DNA of 64,000 nucleotides from Rikenellaceae bacterium (GCA_015059925.1 SUZL01000002.1:1-64000), one strand, 5' to 3'. Positions 24,613 to 33,097 are shown, numbered from the stretch's first letter. Notes: generated from the sequence alone by a model not told the origin. A program made the numbers and translations.

Positions 24613-24822
24613 ATGCAAGAAAAAGACGGCAAGTACATTTTCGGAGTACTAAAAATCAGCGAAAAGGGACAGATCGTAATCCCCAAAGAGGCTCGCAAAA
24701 TCTACAATCTCCAGCCGGGCGATGCGCTCATCCTTATGGGCGACAAGAACGGAATGGCAATGGTCAAGACCGAGATTTTTCACGATCTGGTCGATCAGGT
24801 GATGGAGGGCCTTAACAAATGA
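24613..24822 (+). CDS. AbrB/MazE/SpoVT-type DNA-binding protein
   Basis: A 69-residue swapped-hairpin DNA-binding protein. The core KISEKGQIVIPKEARKIYNL with GDALILM follows the SpoVT/AbrB pattern and spans residues about 13-45. Such proteins act as dimers and often repress their own promoter. It is not followed by a toxin gene: its stop overlaps the start of a membrane acyltransferase by 4 bp (ATGA), so the two are translationally coupled. Likely a local regulator of that enzyme. Confidence 0.85.
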   Translation: MQEKDGKYIFGVLKISEKGQIVIPKEARKIYNLQPGDALILMGDKNGMAMVKTEIFHDLVDQVMEGLNK

Positions 24823-25910
24823 GACGCCATTGGATCGACAACCTGCGCTGGGTGACGGTGCTATTGGTATTGCTCTATCACGTCATCTATTACTACAACA
24901 ACAAGGGTGTTTTGGGAGGCATCGGTGGCTTCGGCGATGGGCCTCAATATCAGGATATTATTATGTACGTTCTCTACCCTTGGTTTATGCCTCTGCTCTT
25001 TATCCTTGCGGGTGTGAGCGCTCGGTATGCCTTGGAACGACACACTGATAAAGAGTGGTTTAAGTCGCGCACTACAAAACTCTTGGTGCCCTCGACCATC
25101 GGCCTAATCTTCTTCGGTTTTCTGACCGGATATTTCAACTCTCTTGCCGCCCCAGTCGATGATGCTATGGCGGCGCTTCCGCTGGCCGTAAAGTACCTAA
25201 TCTGGACAATCAGCGGCACGGGCCCACTATGGTTTATTCAGGATCTGTGGCTGCTATCGCTACTGCTTTTGCTCATCAGAAAAATTGATGCACGCGACAA
25301 GGTGTGGCTCGCTTGCGGCAAACTTGGCATTGTCCCTACAATTTTGATGGGCGTGATGTTTTGGTTAGGCCATAAAACGCTTGTGATGAACCCCAATCCC
25401 GCGAGTGCCGAAGGGTTATGGAATCTGTATAAACCAATTTTCTATGCGATTCCTTTCCTGATGGGCTATTTCGTCTTCTCGCACGACAGGATACAGGAGC
25501 TTGTAGAGAGGGCGTGGAAGCCGCTGATGGCCTGCGCTGTTGTCGCAGGCACGATTCTTATCGCAACGACATTTGGCCAGAACAACACTCTGCCACAATA
25601 TCTCTGCACGCCTCTAAACAACATCTACGGATGGTTGATGTGCCTTGCGATGATGGGGTGGTTTAGGTCGTGCTTCGATCGTACGGGACGTTTCGCAACC
25701 TATATGACTCGTTCTAGTTACGGCATCTATATCGTTCATTATCTGATCGTAAACTCACTTGGCTACACGCTCAAGGTCGCCACTTCGATGCCGCCCGTAT
25801 GTATGTACCTTATCCTGACGGTGGCGGTCTTCGCGCTCTCGCCCGTGCTGTATGAGTTGCTGCGCCGAATCCCACTGCTCCGTTGGTGCGTGCTTGGCGA
25901 GAAAAGATAA
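24819..25910 (+). CDS. Membrane acyltransferase family 3 protein
   Basis: A 363-residue integral membrane protein with about ten hydrophobic segments. The opening RRHWIDNLRWVTVLLVLLYH contains the acyltransferase-3 signature with the catalytic His20, and PLLFILAGVSARY follows as expected; the closest known types are OpgC/glucans-biosynthesis-like and other O-acyltransferases modifying polysaccharides or lipids. The acceptor is unknown. Coupled by a 4-bp overlap to the AbrB-like regulator and ended by a strong terminator. Confidence 0.82.
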   Translation: MRRHWIDNLRWVTVLLVLLYHVIYYYNNKGVLGGIGGFGDGPQYQDIIMYVLYPWFMPLLFILAGVSARYALERHTDKEWFKSRTTKLLVPSTIGLIFFGFLTGYFNSLAAPVDDAMAALPLAVKYLIWTISGTGPLWFIQDLWLLSLLLLLIRKIDARDKVWLACGKLGIVPTILMGVMFWLGHKTLVMNPNPASAEGLWNLYKPIFYAIPFLMGYFVFSHDRIQELVERAWKPLMACAVVAGTILIATTFGQNNTLPQYLCTPLNNIYGWLMCLAMMGWFRSCFDRTGRFATYMTRSSYGIYIVHYLIVNSLGYTLKVATSMPPVCMYLILTVAVFALSPVLYELLRRIPLLRWCVLGEKR

Positions 25911-25911
25911 C

Positions 25912-25943
25912 AAAAAAGGACTTGATCAACTCAAGTCCTTTTG
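25912..25943 (+). terminator. Rho-independent terminator, bidirectional
   Basis: AAAAGGACTTGA-TCAAC-TCAAGTCCTTTT, a 12-bp stem between converging genes. Confidence 0.88.
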
Positions 25944-25950
25944 TATTAGA

Positions 25951-26172
25951 TTAATACTCCTCCTCGTTGAAGAAGAAATCATCCTTTGAGGGGTAGTCGG
26001 GCCAGATGTCCTCGATTGACTCGTAGATATCACCCTCATCCTCGATCTCCTGCAGGTTCTCCAACACCTCGAGGGGTGCACCCGAACGGATTGCATAGTC
26101 GATCAACTCCTCCTTGGTAGCGGGCCACGGTGCATCCTCCAACTTAGATGCCAACTCTAAAGTCCAGTACAT
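25951..26172 (-). CDS. DUF2795 family small acidic protein
   Basis: A 73-residue, very acidic protein. MYWTLELASKLEDAPWPATKEELIDYA matches the strongly conserved Bacteroidetes DUF2795 type as I know it, ending in an acidic tail. No catalytic motif. Function unknown. It has its own promoter and shares a terminator with the acyltransferase gene. Confidence 0.85.
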   Translation of the reverse strand: MYWTLELASKLEDAPWPATKEELIDYAIRSGAPLEVLENLQEIEDEGDIYESIEDIWPDYPSKDDFFFNEEEY

Positions 26173-26224
26173 AGTTTTGCGGTTTTATCAGGTTAATAAT
26201 TTTTCTATCCTTGTAAATCGGCCG

Positions 26225-26255
26225 CAAATATACGCAGAAAAAGATTAAAAACAAG
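26225..26255 (-). promoter_or_regulatory. Promoter of the DUF2795 gene
   Basis: On the minus strand CTTG (26252-26255), 19-bp spacer and TATATTTG (26225-26232): exact -7 box and three of four bases at -33. Confidence 0.68.
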
Positions 26256-26359
26256 TGTTCTGCAAAAATTATTATCACATTCTGCCCACAACGATGTCCC
26301 ACCAAACCACAATTCACCTAATAGGACTGCTCCTCAGCCCTTTGCGATGAGTGCTGCGA

Positions 26360-26908
26360 CTACGGAATCCACAAAATCTCCTCGGTCGAAGTGCGGTCGG
26401 CAACCGTGCGACCGAGCAGGTAAAAATAGTCCGACAGACGATTCAAATAGACCAACACTTCGCTCGGTACCTCACACTGCTCGGCAGCACGCAACGCCGC
26501 GCGCTCGGCACGACGACACACCGTACGGCAGACGTGGCAGAGCGAGATGCGCTCATCACCGCCGGGGATCGTAAACTTCGTGATTGCGGGCAGACGCTCC
26601 TGCATACGGTCGATCCACTGCTCCAGATCGGTCGTAGCTTCATCGCTCACGCTTGCCACCTTACCCTGACCTCCCTCGCCGACGGCCAACAGCGCCGCAA
26701 CGGTCATCAGCTGCGACTCGATGCGACGCAACTGTCCAACCGACTTAGGAAATCTGTCGCCAACGAGCTTATCGGCCAACAATGCCGTGAACGCGGTCAA
26801 TTCATCAACCGTTCCGTAAGCCTCGACACGACAATCGTACTTGGGCACGCGCTCGCCACCGATGAGCGATGTATGGCCCTTGTCGCCACCTTTGGTATAT
26901 ATCTTCAT
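26360..26908 (-). CDS. PduO-type cob(I)alamin adenosyltransferase
   Basis: Transfers the adenosyl group of ATP to cob(I)alamin to make adenosylcobalamin. The 182-residue all-helical protein has the PduO ATP motif TKGGDKGHTSLIGG at 5-18 and the following VEAYGTVDELTA; the C-terminal ALRAAEQ..VLVYLNRLSDYFYLLGR is also typical. No cobalamin riboswitch is visible. The start codon overlaps the stop of the upstream 174-residue gene by 4 bp. Confidence 0.93.
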   Translation of the reverse strand: MKIYTKGGDKGHTSLIGGERVPKYDCRVEAYGTVDELTAFTALLADKLVGDRFPKSVGQLRRIESQLMTVAALLAVGEGGQGKVASVSDEATTDLEQWIDRMQERLPAITKFTIPGGDERISLCHVCRTVCRRAERAALRAAEQCEVPSEVLVYLNRLSDYFYLLGRTVADRTSTEEILWIP

Positions 26909-27429
26909 AGTCTGAACTTTTGTTTTGGCAAATGATTATTAAACAACAGTAGATAACCTCTGTTATCGACACTCGTCGAGGGGTGTACCTGCACAATCTC
27001 TCGGCAAGCCATATCGCGCTCACGATCCAGCGCTGGCGAGAGTATGCAAAGCGTCGCACCCACTTCGCGAGCCTTATCGGCCATTGCGGCAAGGTCTGTC
27101 GCTGCCGTCGCCACCGTTGCAATCACCATATCGCACTCCGCGATCTGCTGCGGCGGACAATCAATCCGATAGGTCGCATAACGGCAATGCTCCATCACAT
27201 TCTGCAACTGCACAGCTCGTCGTTCGGCCACGCCACGCTCGATTAGATCGTTGTAAAGCTCTCGCCCCGCGCCGATAAACGACGAGCGCATAAAGACCTG
27301 ACGCACCAGCGCATAGACATAGGGCGAATGGACTCCGTGGCCACGAAAATATCGTGCCCGCTTCAGGTTCGACGGTAGGGTACGCAGCCCATACAGACGT
27401 CGCTTTATGTTTCGCCCCGTAATCTTCAT
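26905..27429 (-). CDS. Degenerate methyltransferase-like protein (HGVHSP family)
   Basis: A 174-residue protein that starts like a Bacteroidetes group of SAM-dependent methyltransferases (RARYFRGHGVHSPYVYALVRQVF, about 24-46) but has no glycine-rich SAM-binding motif. The last third, CDMVIATVATAA and VGATLCILSP, resembles the later strands of that fold. At about 60-70% of the usual length it may be a shortened, non-catalytic relative. No frameshift is evident and both gene borders overlap its neighbours (1 bp with the oxidoreductase, 4 bp with the adenosyltransferase), so it is a real, coupled gene. Function unknown. Confidence 0.6.
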   Translation of the reverse strand: MKITGRNIKRRLYGLRTLPSNLKRARYFRGHGVHSPYVYALVRQVFMRSSFIGAGRELYNDLIERGVAERRAVQLQNVMEHCRYATYRIDCPPQQIAECDMVIATVATAATDLAAMADKAREVGATLCILSPALDRERDMACREIVQVHPSTSVDNRGYLLLFNNHLPKQKFRL

Positions 27430-28676
27430 TACTTCTTCAATTGTCCCGCCAGACGGCCCGTCGAAAAGGCAATCTGCAGGTTATATCCTCCCGTATTTGC
27501 GTCAATATCAAGCACCTCGCCAGCGAAGTAGAGGCCCTTGACCTTGAGCGACTCCATCGTGTATTTATTCACCTCGTCGCACCTGACGCCGCCGGCCGTA
27601 ACCACCGCATACTCAAACGGCGCGTAGTCCGTAATCGGGAATACCATACCCTTGAGCACCTTTACCAGACGCTTAATCTCCGTGTCGGTTACCTTGCGAA
27701 TATAGTTCTTCGAGTGTACGTCCAACTCGTGCGCAATCGGCAACACAAAGTGCTTGGGAACGAGCTTGCGCAACAGCTCCGAGAAGAACTCATCGGGCTG
27801 CATCTCTGCAATCTCACGACGTATGCGCTCCTCCAGAATCTCCTCCGTCAGGGCGGGTTTAAGGTCGATAACCATCTTCACGCGCTTCTCGTCAATCAGC
27901 GCATCCACCGCATCGCGGCTCACTCTGAGCGCCACAGCGCCCTCGATACCACGATCCGAGAAGCTCAGCTCGCCAAACTCCTCACGCACCATCTCATCCT
28001 CGACATAGAGTTTCGCATTGACATTCTTCAGCAGCAGTCCATCGAGGAACTTACGCTGCGGATGCGACGTGCGAAGCGGAGTAAGCGATGGGCGCACCTC
28101 CTCGATCGTGTGGCCGAGGCGGTCGGCAAAGATATATCCATCACCCGTAGAGCCTGTTCCGGGGTAGCTCACGCCACCCGTTGCGATGATGACATTCTCG
28201 GCCTCCTCCCTGCGCTCGAAGCCTCGCTTATTGAAAAACTTAACGCCATAGACCTTGCCGTCGAGTACCAGAACGTCGCTCACGCGGGCATTATAGACGA
28301 TCTCCACGCCATTATCCACGCAGTAATCGACCAGCGCATTGGCAATATCCCACGCCTTGCCGCTTCGCGGAAAAACACGCTGGCCACGCTCAATGTCGAG
28401 TTTCACGCCGATACGCTCGAAGAAGCGAATCGTCGCCTTATTGTTAAACTCGGCAAAGGCCACATCGAAGAAGTCGGCATTGGTGCGTATCGCCTCCGCA
28501 AACTCCTCGGGCGGACGGGCGTTGGTCAGATTGCAGCGGCCCTTACCCGTAATGCGAATCTTGCGTCCCGCCTTCTCCATCTTCTCCATCAGCAAAACGC
28601 TCTTACCGTTGCGTGCCGCCGTAGCAGCAGCCATCAGGCCGGCAGCTCCGGCACCTATAACTATCAGGTCGTACAT
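27429..28676 (-). CDS. FAD-dependent oxidoreductase, HI0933/YhiN family
   Basis: A 415-residue flavoprotein. FAD-binding GAGAAGLMAA at 8-17, MEKMEKAGRKIRITGKGRCNLTNA at about 30-53 and the late GGVRCDEVN..TMESLKVKGLYFAGEVLDIDANTGGYNLQIAFSTG are hallmarks of the HI0933/BaiN-like family, whose physiological substrate is mostly unknown. First gene of a coupled unit leading to the adenosyltransferase. Confidence 0.92.
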   Translation of the reverse strand: MYDLIVIGAGAAGLMAAATAARNGKSVLLMEKMEKAGRKIRITGKGRCNLTNARPPEEFAEAIRTNADFFDVAFAEFNNKATIRFFERIGVKLDIERGQRVFPRSGKAWDIANALVDYCVDNGVEIVYNARVSDVLVLDGKVYGVKFFNKRGFERREEAENVIIATGGVSYPGTGSTGDGYIFADRLGHTIEEVRPSLTPLRTSHPQRKFLDGLLLKNVNAKLYVEDEMVREEFGELSFSDRGIEGAVALRVSRDAVDALIDEKRVKMVIDLKPALTEEILEERIRREIAEMQPDEFFSELLRKLVPKHFVLPIAHELDVHSKNYIRKVTDTEIKRLVKVLKGMVFPITDYAPFEYAVVTAGGVRCDEVNKYTMESLKVKGLYFAGEVLDIDANTGGYNLQIAFSTGRLAGQLKK

Positions 28677-28696
28677 CGTAGTCTCAAAATTTTCTA

Positions 28697-28704
28697 CAAA
28701 TGTA
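28697..28704 (-). promoter_or_regulatory. -7 element of the oxidoreductase unit
   Basis: TACATTTG on the minus strand, exact -7 consensus, 21 bp before the ATG; no clear -33 element. Confidence 0.45.
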
Positions 28705-28767
28705 CAAAATTGTCGTCATAATATCCTCCTTTTTGCGCGCGAATAGAGCCGTTTGTCGCAAAATTCC

Positions 28768-28775
28768 TATCTTTG
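28768..28775 (+). promoter_or_regulatory. -7 element of the TSCPD/thioesterase unit
   Basis: TATCTTTG, exact -7 consensus, 26 bp before the ATG at 28801; -33 not recognisable. Confidence 0.5.
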
Positions 28776-28800
28776 TCGAGGATTATTATACTTTGCCGAT

Positions 28801-29052
28801 ATGAATAAGAAGATTGTATATCCCACAAAAGGAGTCTGCTCGCAGGCTATCGCCATCGAGCTGGAGGACGATGTGGTTAAGAGCGTTCAGTTTATGGGTG
28901 GCTGTCAGGGCAACACGCAGGGCATCTCGATGCTCGTTCGCGGGATGAAGGCAAGCGAGGTCATTGCCCGCTTGGATGGCATTAATTGCGGTGGCAAGGG
29001 TACATCTTGCCCCGATCAGTTGGCACGCGCCCTGCGCCTGATGACAAAATAG
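28801..29052 (+). CDS. TSCPD domain protein
   Basis: An 83-residue protein of the small TSCPD family (TIGR03905-like): GVCSQAI near 11-17, GGCQGNTQGI near 34-43 and the eponymous GGKGTSCPDQLA near the C-terminus. The domain also occurs at the end of some class II ribonucleotide reductases, where its cysteines may take part in redox or metal binding; free-standing copies have no known role. The ATG at 28801 is chosen over the in-frame reading from 28753, which would lie over the promoter. Confidence 0.85.
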   Translation: MNKKIVYPTKGVCSQAIAIELEDDVVKSVQFMGGCQGNTQGISMLVRGMKASEVIARLDGINCGGKGTSCPDQLARALRLMTK

Positions 29053-29058
29053 TGGGGT

Positions 29059-29535
29059 ATGAAGAAGATTATCAATCCGTGGGTGGGCGAGCCTACCTAC
29101 CACTGCTACGGCTGCGACCCGAACAATGCGACGGGCCTGAAGATGGAGTTCTACGAGGATGGCGACGATATTGTCTGCCATTGGCATCCTCGCACCGAGT
29201 TCGAGAGTTGGCGCAACACGCTGCACGGCGGCGTGCAGGCCGTGCTGGTGGATGAGATTGCGAGCTGGGTGATATTCCGCAAGTTCCAGACCAGCGGCGT
29301 AACCTCACACTTGGATATGCGCTACAAGAAGCAGGTGGTAATCAGTCAGGAGCATATCACGTTGCGTGCCCGCGTGGTGCGTCAGCGCCGTCAGGTGATC
29401 GACATTAACGTCGAATTGTTCAATGCCGAGGGCGAACTCTGCACCGAGGGTCACTGCATCTACTTCCTCACGCCCAAGCAGCGAGCCTGCGAGGAGCACG
29501 GTTTTCAGGATTTTCTGACCGAGGACGAGATATAG
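29059..29535 (+). CDS. PaaI-family hot-dog thioesterase
   Basis: A 158-residue hot-dog fold acyl-CoA thioesterase. The N-terminal YHCYGCDPNNATGLKM and the active-site region NTLHGGVQAVLVDEIASW (HGG near 56-58 and the acidic residue in DEIAS) fit the PaaI/YbgC-like group. It lies 6 bp after the TSCPD gene and 14 bp before an AraC-type regulator. Substrate not evident. Confidence 0.85.
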   Translation: MKKIINPWVGEPTYHCYGCDPNNATGLKMEFYEDGDDIVCHWHPRTEFESWRNTLHGGVQAVLVDEIASWVIFRKFQTSGVTSHLDMRYKKQVVISQEHITLRARVVRQRRQVIDINVELFNAEGELCTEGHCIYFLTPKQRACEEHGFQDFLTEDEI

Positions 29536-29549
29536 TATATTGTTAGTAT

Positions 29550-30407
29550 ATGGTGGGGGAGAGTATAAAGAATGTGGAGTTTAGCCCTGAGGTGGCATTA
29601 GGCTTTGAGATTAAGAGCCTCGACTATGTGTATGCTCACCCATCCTATTTCCGTGGTGTCCGTATGGCCCGCTTCTATCAGGTTATCTGGATCGAGCAGG
29701 GCGAGGCCACCTTTATGGTCGATTTTGAGCAGGTGCGACTGCGTAGCGGCGAGATGCTGATCATCGTTCCTGATCGCTCATATACATTTGATACAGAGTC
29801 GCAATATACGGGCAAGCTGATGATCTTCACTCGGTTATTCCTTAATCAGACCCCCTCTATCGAGCAACTTGTCAATTCTTCTATTTTGCTTAATCCTCTG
29901 CTGCCGCACCCCGTTGTAGCGGTTGAGAAGGATATTTTCGCTCATCACCTTGCGGTGCTGGAATCAGAACTTAAACGTGAGGATAGCGTGACGCACCAAC
30001 GCATCGTTCATCGTATGTTGGAGATTATCCTGCTTGCGGCCGAGCGCACAATGCGCGAGACATCGAACGACGTGTTGAACCTAACAGATCTTCCCCTGCG
30101 CTATCGTTTCTGCAATGAGGTGGAGAAGCACTTCCGCCAACACCGTTCGGTGGAGTTCTATTGCCAACAACTAGGAATGAACGACAAGGCTCTGAATCGT
30201 GCCGTAAAACAGTCGGTGGGCAAGAGTGCCAAAGCATATATCGACGACCGCGTGATTCTGGAGGCCAAGCGTCTGCTGTCGTACAGCAACTCATCGGTCA
30301 AGGAGATTGCATATACACTCGGTTTTAGCGACGATAGTAATTTCTATAAATTCTTCTTTAAGCATACATCGCTTACCCCTTTGGCGTTTCGACGTCAGTA
30401 TCGATAA
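29550..30407 (+). CDS. AraC-family transcriptional regulator
   Basis: A 285-residue regulator with an N-terminal cupin-like sensing domain (about 15-150) and a C-terminal double helix-turn-helix (about 185-285), ending in the typical VKEIAYTLGFSDDSNFYKFFFKHTSLTPLAFRRQY. Cytosolic. It could control the adjacent thioredoxin-fold gene that starts 133 bp downstream, or its own unit; neither is shown. Confidence 0.93.
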   Translation: MVGESIKNVEFSPEVALGFEIKSLDYVYAHPSYFRGVRMARFYQVIWIEQGEATFMVDFEQVRLRSGEMLIIVPDRSYTFDTESQYTGKLMIFTRLFLNQTPSIEQLVNSSILLNPLLPHPVVAVEKDIFAHHLAVLESELKREDSVTHQRIVHRMLEIILLAAERTMRETSNDVLNLTDLPLRYRFCNEVEKHFRQHRSVEFYCQQLGMNDKALNRAVKQSVGKSAKAYIDDRVILEAKRLLSYSNSSVKEIAYTLGFSDDSNFYKFFFKHTSLTPLAFRRQYR

Positions 30408-30453
30408 TTTCTCTAAGGTCGGAAAAATACCATAATTTTACCTCTTTTGATAA

Positions 30454-30483
30454 TTTGCGTTAAGATGTGAGTTCGTAATTTTG
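30454..30483 (+). promoter_or_regulatory. Promoter of the thioredoxin-fold gene
   Basis: TTTG at 30454-30457, 18-bp spacer, TAATTTTG at 30476-30483: both boxes exact, spacer one base short. About 57 nt of leader precede the ATG. Confidence 0.7.
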
Positions 30484-30540
30484 TCTTCGTTAATACTCGG
30501 CCGAGATTAACACAGTTAAAACCTTAAAAACAAAATTATT

Positions 30541-31179
30541 ATGAAAACATTTTTCTTGACGTTGGCTATGGCAATCGCTTGTGTGTCAGCCAATACAGTG
30601 CAGGCACAGGCTTTGCCTGAGAATGCTACCGACATCGCTCCTATGGTTGTGGGTGAGGTGGTGCCCGATGTAACTTTAACTTCTGCCGAGGGTCAGACCG
30701 TAACGCTGTACTCTTTGACAAAGGAGAAACCTACCGTGTTGGTATTTTACCGTGGTGAGTGGTGTTTCAACTGTACCAATAACTTCCGTGATGAGTTCGT
30801 TCCCAATCTTGCCGAGATTGAGAAGATGGGTTACAACGTGATCTGTGTATCGCCCGATGCCGCAGTAGGTTTGAAGAAGACCAGCGAGGAGTCAACGATG
30901 CCTCTGAAACACTTCTATGGCGATCCCAAGGGTAACTTGGCGAAGGCTATGGGTGTGGCATTCCTTGCAACGGGTCGTGCAGTGGATTTTATCAAGAAGT
31001 CGCCAGCAGGGAATCTCAATACCGATCCCTATCTGCCTGCCCCTGCGTTCTATGTTCTTGATACCAATAATGAGGTTAAGTTTGCCGACGTGCGTCCCAA
31101 TGCTATTCCCGCAGCAAAGCGTATCGGCTGGAACTTCTACGGGCCTATCTTGAAGTCGCTCAAACTCTACTATTTGTAG
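30541..31179 (+). CDS. Exported AhpC/TSA-type (peroxiredoxin-like) protein
   Basis: A 212-residue thioredoxin-fold protein with a signal peptide (1-23, ending VQAQ). The active-site stretch FYRGEWCFNCTNNF gives C75-x-x-C78, as in the peroxiredoxin-like group usually reading WCPYC. It should act in the periplasm as a thiol-dependent reductase or peroxidase. An AraC-type regulator gene lies upstream and could govern it. Confidence 0.83.
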   Translation: MKTFFLTLAMAIACVSANTVQAQALPENATDIAPMVVGEVVPDVTLTSAEGQTVTLYSLTKEKPTVLVFYRGEWCFNCTNNFRDEFVPNLAEIEKMGYNVICVSPDAAVGLKKTSEESTMPLKHFYGDPKGNLAKAMGVAFLATGRAVDFIKKSPAGNLNTDPYLPAPAFYVLDTNNEVKFADVRPNAIPAAKRIGWNFYGPILKSLKLYYL

Positions 31180-31211
31180 TATAATGCGATTTAGGTTAGG
31201 TATTTAATACG

Positions 31212-31250
31212 AAAATCCCGATCACCAGTGTGGCGATCGGGATTTTTTTT
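31212..31250 (+). terminator. Rho-independent terminator, bidirectional
   Basis: AAAATCCCGATC/GATCGGGATTTT stem with T-tract between converging genes. Confidence 0.88.
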
Positions 31251-31265
31251 CGTTTCAAATAGCGA

Positions 31266-31586
31266 TTACTTCTGCAACTGCGAGTTGTCAGCTACAACCA
31301 TACCCTTGTCGATGCGGAGTGTTACGTCGCCATCAACCTGAATCAGAATGGTAGGCTCGCCGGGCTTAACCTCCTTAACAACGGCATAGATACCGCCGGC
31401 GGTGATCACCTTATCGCCCTTCTTCAGGCCGTCGCGGAAAGCGGCCATCTCCTTACGACGCTTTGACTCGGGACGCCACATGAAGAAATACATCACGGCG
31501 ATCATAAGCAACATCATCACCCAAAAACTACCCATACCGGGCTGTGCAGCTGCCGCAGCAGCATCTGCTTGAAGCAAATTAATCAT
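31266..31586 (-). CDS. yajC: Sec translocase accessory subunit YajC
   Basis: A 106-residue protein with one membrane segment (about 19-37), the family stretch FFMWRPESKRRKEM and a C-terminal beta domain GLKKGDKVITAGGIYAVV, all typical of YajC, which joins SecDF in the inner membrane. It lies about 110 bp downstream of the DUF1573/nusB genes in the same direction. Confidence 0.95.
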   Translation of the reverse strand: MINLLQADAAAAAAQPGMGSFWVMMLLMIAVMYFFMWRPESKRRKEMAAFRDGLKKGDKVITAGGIYAVVKEVKPGEPTILIQVDGDVTLRIDKGMVVADNSQLQK

Positions 31587-31697
31587 AGTCTATAAATTTT
31601 AGTTTTATTTTCTGTTTTCATTCCACATCCTTGCTCGCGCTGCCCCTTCTCGAGGGCCGACTATGCAAAGTTATGTAATTATTAGCTTTCGCACAAC

Positions 31698-32129
31698 CTA
31701 TTCCACCTCGGCTTCGACAAATATTCGCATCGGACGGCCTTTTTCGGCGAAATATAGCACCAAAGTTTTCAATTGCAGGCCGTTCATCGTGCGCGAATCA
31801 AATTTAATGTTTATATCTCCGCTCTGGCCCTTGGCTATTGGCTTGCGATCGTACTGCACGCTCAAACACCCGCACGAGACGTAATGTCGCGTAAACACTA
31901 CAGGCTCGTCGCTCTCGTTCTTCACGCGTATGGTCTTTGCAATAACCTCTCCCGAATGGAGTCGTCCCAATCGCAACGTGTCGCTCACGCCTCGCTCGGC
32001 CGACTCGTTGTCGATGGTAATGGTTCTCAAATCAACGGGATGGCTTGCCGTAGCATACTGCGTCTGACGTCCACCACAGGAAACCATCATCAGCGCCGCC
32101 GCAACAATATATACAAAGCCCCTCAGCAT
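31698..32129 (-). CDS. DUF1573 lipoprotein
   Basis: A 143-residue lipoprotein (signal ending MMVSC, Cys18) with one Ig-like DUF1573 domain: FTRHYVSCGCLSVQYDRKPIAKGQSGDINIKFDS is the conserved centre with its CGC. The ATG at 32129 is preferred; the frame extends to a TTG at 32141, which adds four residues. It lies 29 bp after nusB, a frequent Bacteroidales arrangement with yajC next. Confidence 0.85.
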   Translation of the reverse strand: MLRGFVYIVAAALMMVSCGGRQTQYATASHPVDLRTITIDNESAERGVSDTLRLGRLHSGEVIAKTIRVKNESDEPVVFTRHYVSCGCLSVQYDRKPIAKGQSGDINIKFDSRTMNGLQLKTLVLYFAEKGRPMRIFVEAEVE

Positions 32130-32158
32130 AGCCTCACTCAATCTTCTTTAGTCCCCGC

Positions 32159-33097
32159 TTAGATCAGTCCGCGACCGCTCTTATTGATTCGGCCCTCCTG
32201 CTGAAGCGCCGCCACCAACTTATCGAGTACGCCGTTGATGAACGTACCACTGCTGTTGGTCGAGTAGAACTTGGCAATCTCGATATACTCGTCAAGCGTA
32301 ACCTTCACAGGAATCGACTCAAAGCCAACCAATTCGGCCACGGCCGTTGCCATAATCAGATTGTCCATAAACGCGATACGCTCAACATCCCAGTTGCGCG
32401 TAAATCGCTCAATCTGCTGCTGATACTCGTCGTAGTTTACTGCCGTCTTGGCAAATAGTTCGCACGCGAAATCAAGATCCTCCTCGCTCTTGAACTTGGG
32501 CACGAGCTTGATCTCCTCGTGCGAGGGGCGCACGTTCGAGAGCGTACGCAGCACCATAATCAGCGCAAAGCCCAAATCGTCGTTCCACAGGATCGACATC
32601 TCGTCGAGCACATCCTCCAACATCTCGCACTCCTCCAGCTCGCGGGTGAAGAACTCCGTCACCAGCGCCAGATCATCCTTGAACGAGCGCTCCTGCTGCG
32701 ACATATAGTTCTGGAAATACTCCGTCTGCTCGAGCTGCGTGTAGAGTGTCTTGACAAGTTCGGGATATGCCGCCCACGAGAGCTTGCGCGAAGCCAGATA
32801 ATCGTTCACCGAATCGCTGTTGGCAATCAGCTGCACGACGCGGTTATCGACAAACTTACGGTTGGGGTTAAGATCTTCGTATGTAGGCAATTGCTTTTTC
32901 TTGGCCAGTTCCTGACGCTGCTCGGCATAGTGAGCCAACTCGGCAACGAGCGACAACGTAAGCACATAGAGGTCGTACGTCTTGTCGATCGAATTCACGA
33001 GCGTCTTCTGAGAGGCCATCAACGAGTCGGCATCCGACTTCAGATGGGCGTATAAGGTCTTGATGACCTTAATTCTGAGCATTCTTCTGCTAATCAT
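32159..33097 (-). CDS. nusB: Transcription antitermination factor NusB, long form
   Basis: RNA-binding factor of rRNA antitermination. At 312 residues it is about twice the length of E. coli NusB. The start RRMLRIKVIKTLYAH is the NusB N-terminus, and the C-terminal VERIAFMDNLIMATAVAELVGFESIPVKVTLDEYIEIAKFYST matches the family; a long helical insert (about 50-190) separates them, as is usual in Bacteroidetes. It has a perfect consensus promoter and heads nusB-DUF1573-(yajC). Confidence 0.93.
   Translation of the reverse strand: MISRRMLRIKVIKTLYAHLKSDADSLMASQKTLVNSIDKTYDLYVLTLSLVAELAHYAEQRQELAKKKQLPTYEDLNPNRKFVDNRVVQLIANSDSVNDYLASRKLSWAAYPELVKTLYTQLEQTEYFQNYMSQQERSFKDDLALVTEFFTRELEECEMLEDVLDEMSILWNDDLGFALIMVLRTLSNVRPSHEEIKLVPKFKSEEDLDFACELFAKTAVNYDEYQQQIERFTRNWDVERIAFMDNLIMATAVAELVGFESIPVKVTLDEYIEIAKFYSTNSSGTFINGVLDKLVAALQQEGRINKSGRGLI

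Noticed and set aside
24613..24822. Antitoxin of a toxin-antitoxin pair
   Set aside because: The AbrB/MazE-like protein could suggest this, but the coupled gene is a 363-residue membrane acyltransferase and no small toxin gene is adjacent.
26905..27429. Frameshifted methyltransferase pseudogene
   Set aside because: Both ends overlap functional neighbours and no leftover coding sequence in another frame restores the missing SAM motif; more likely a short gene in its own right.
27441..28721. 426-codon plus-strand frame opposite the FAD oxidoreductase
   Set aside because: Antisense to a gene with complete FAD motifs; low-complexity Leu/His/Arg composition.
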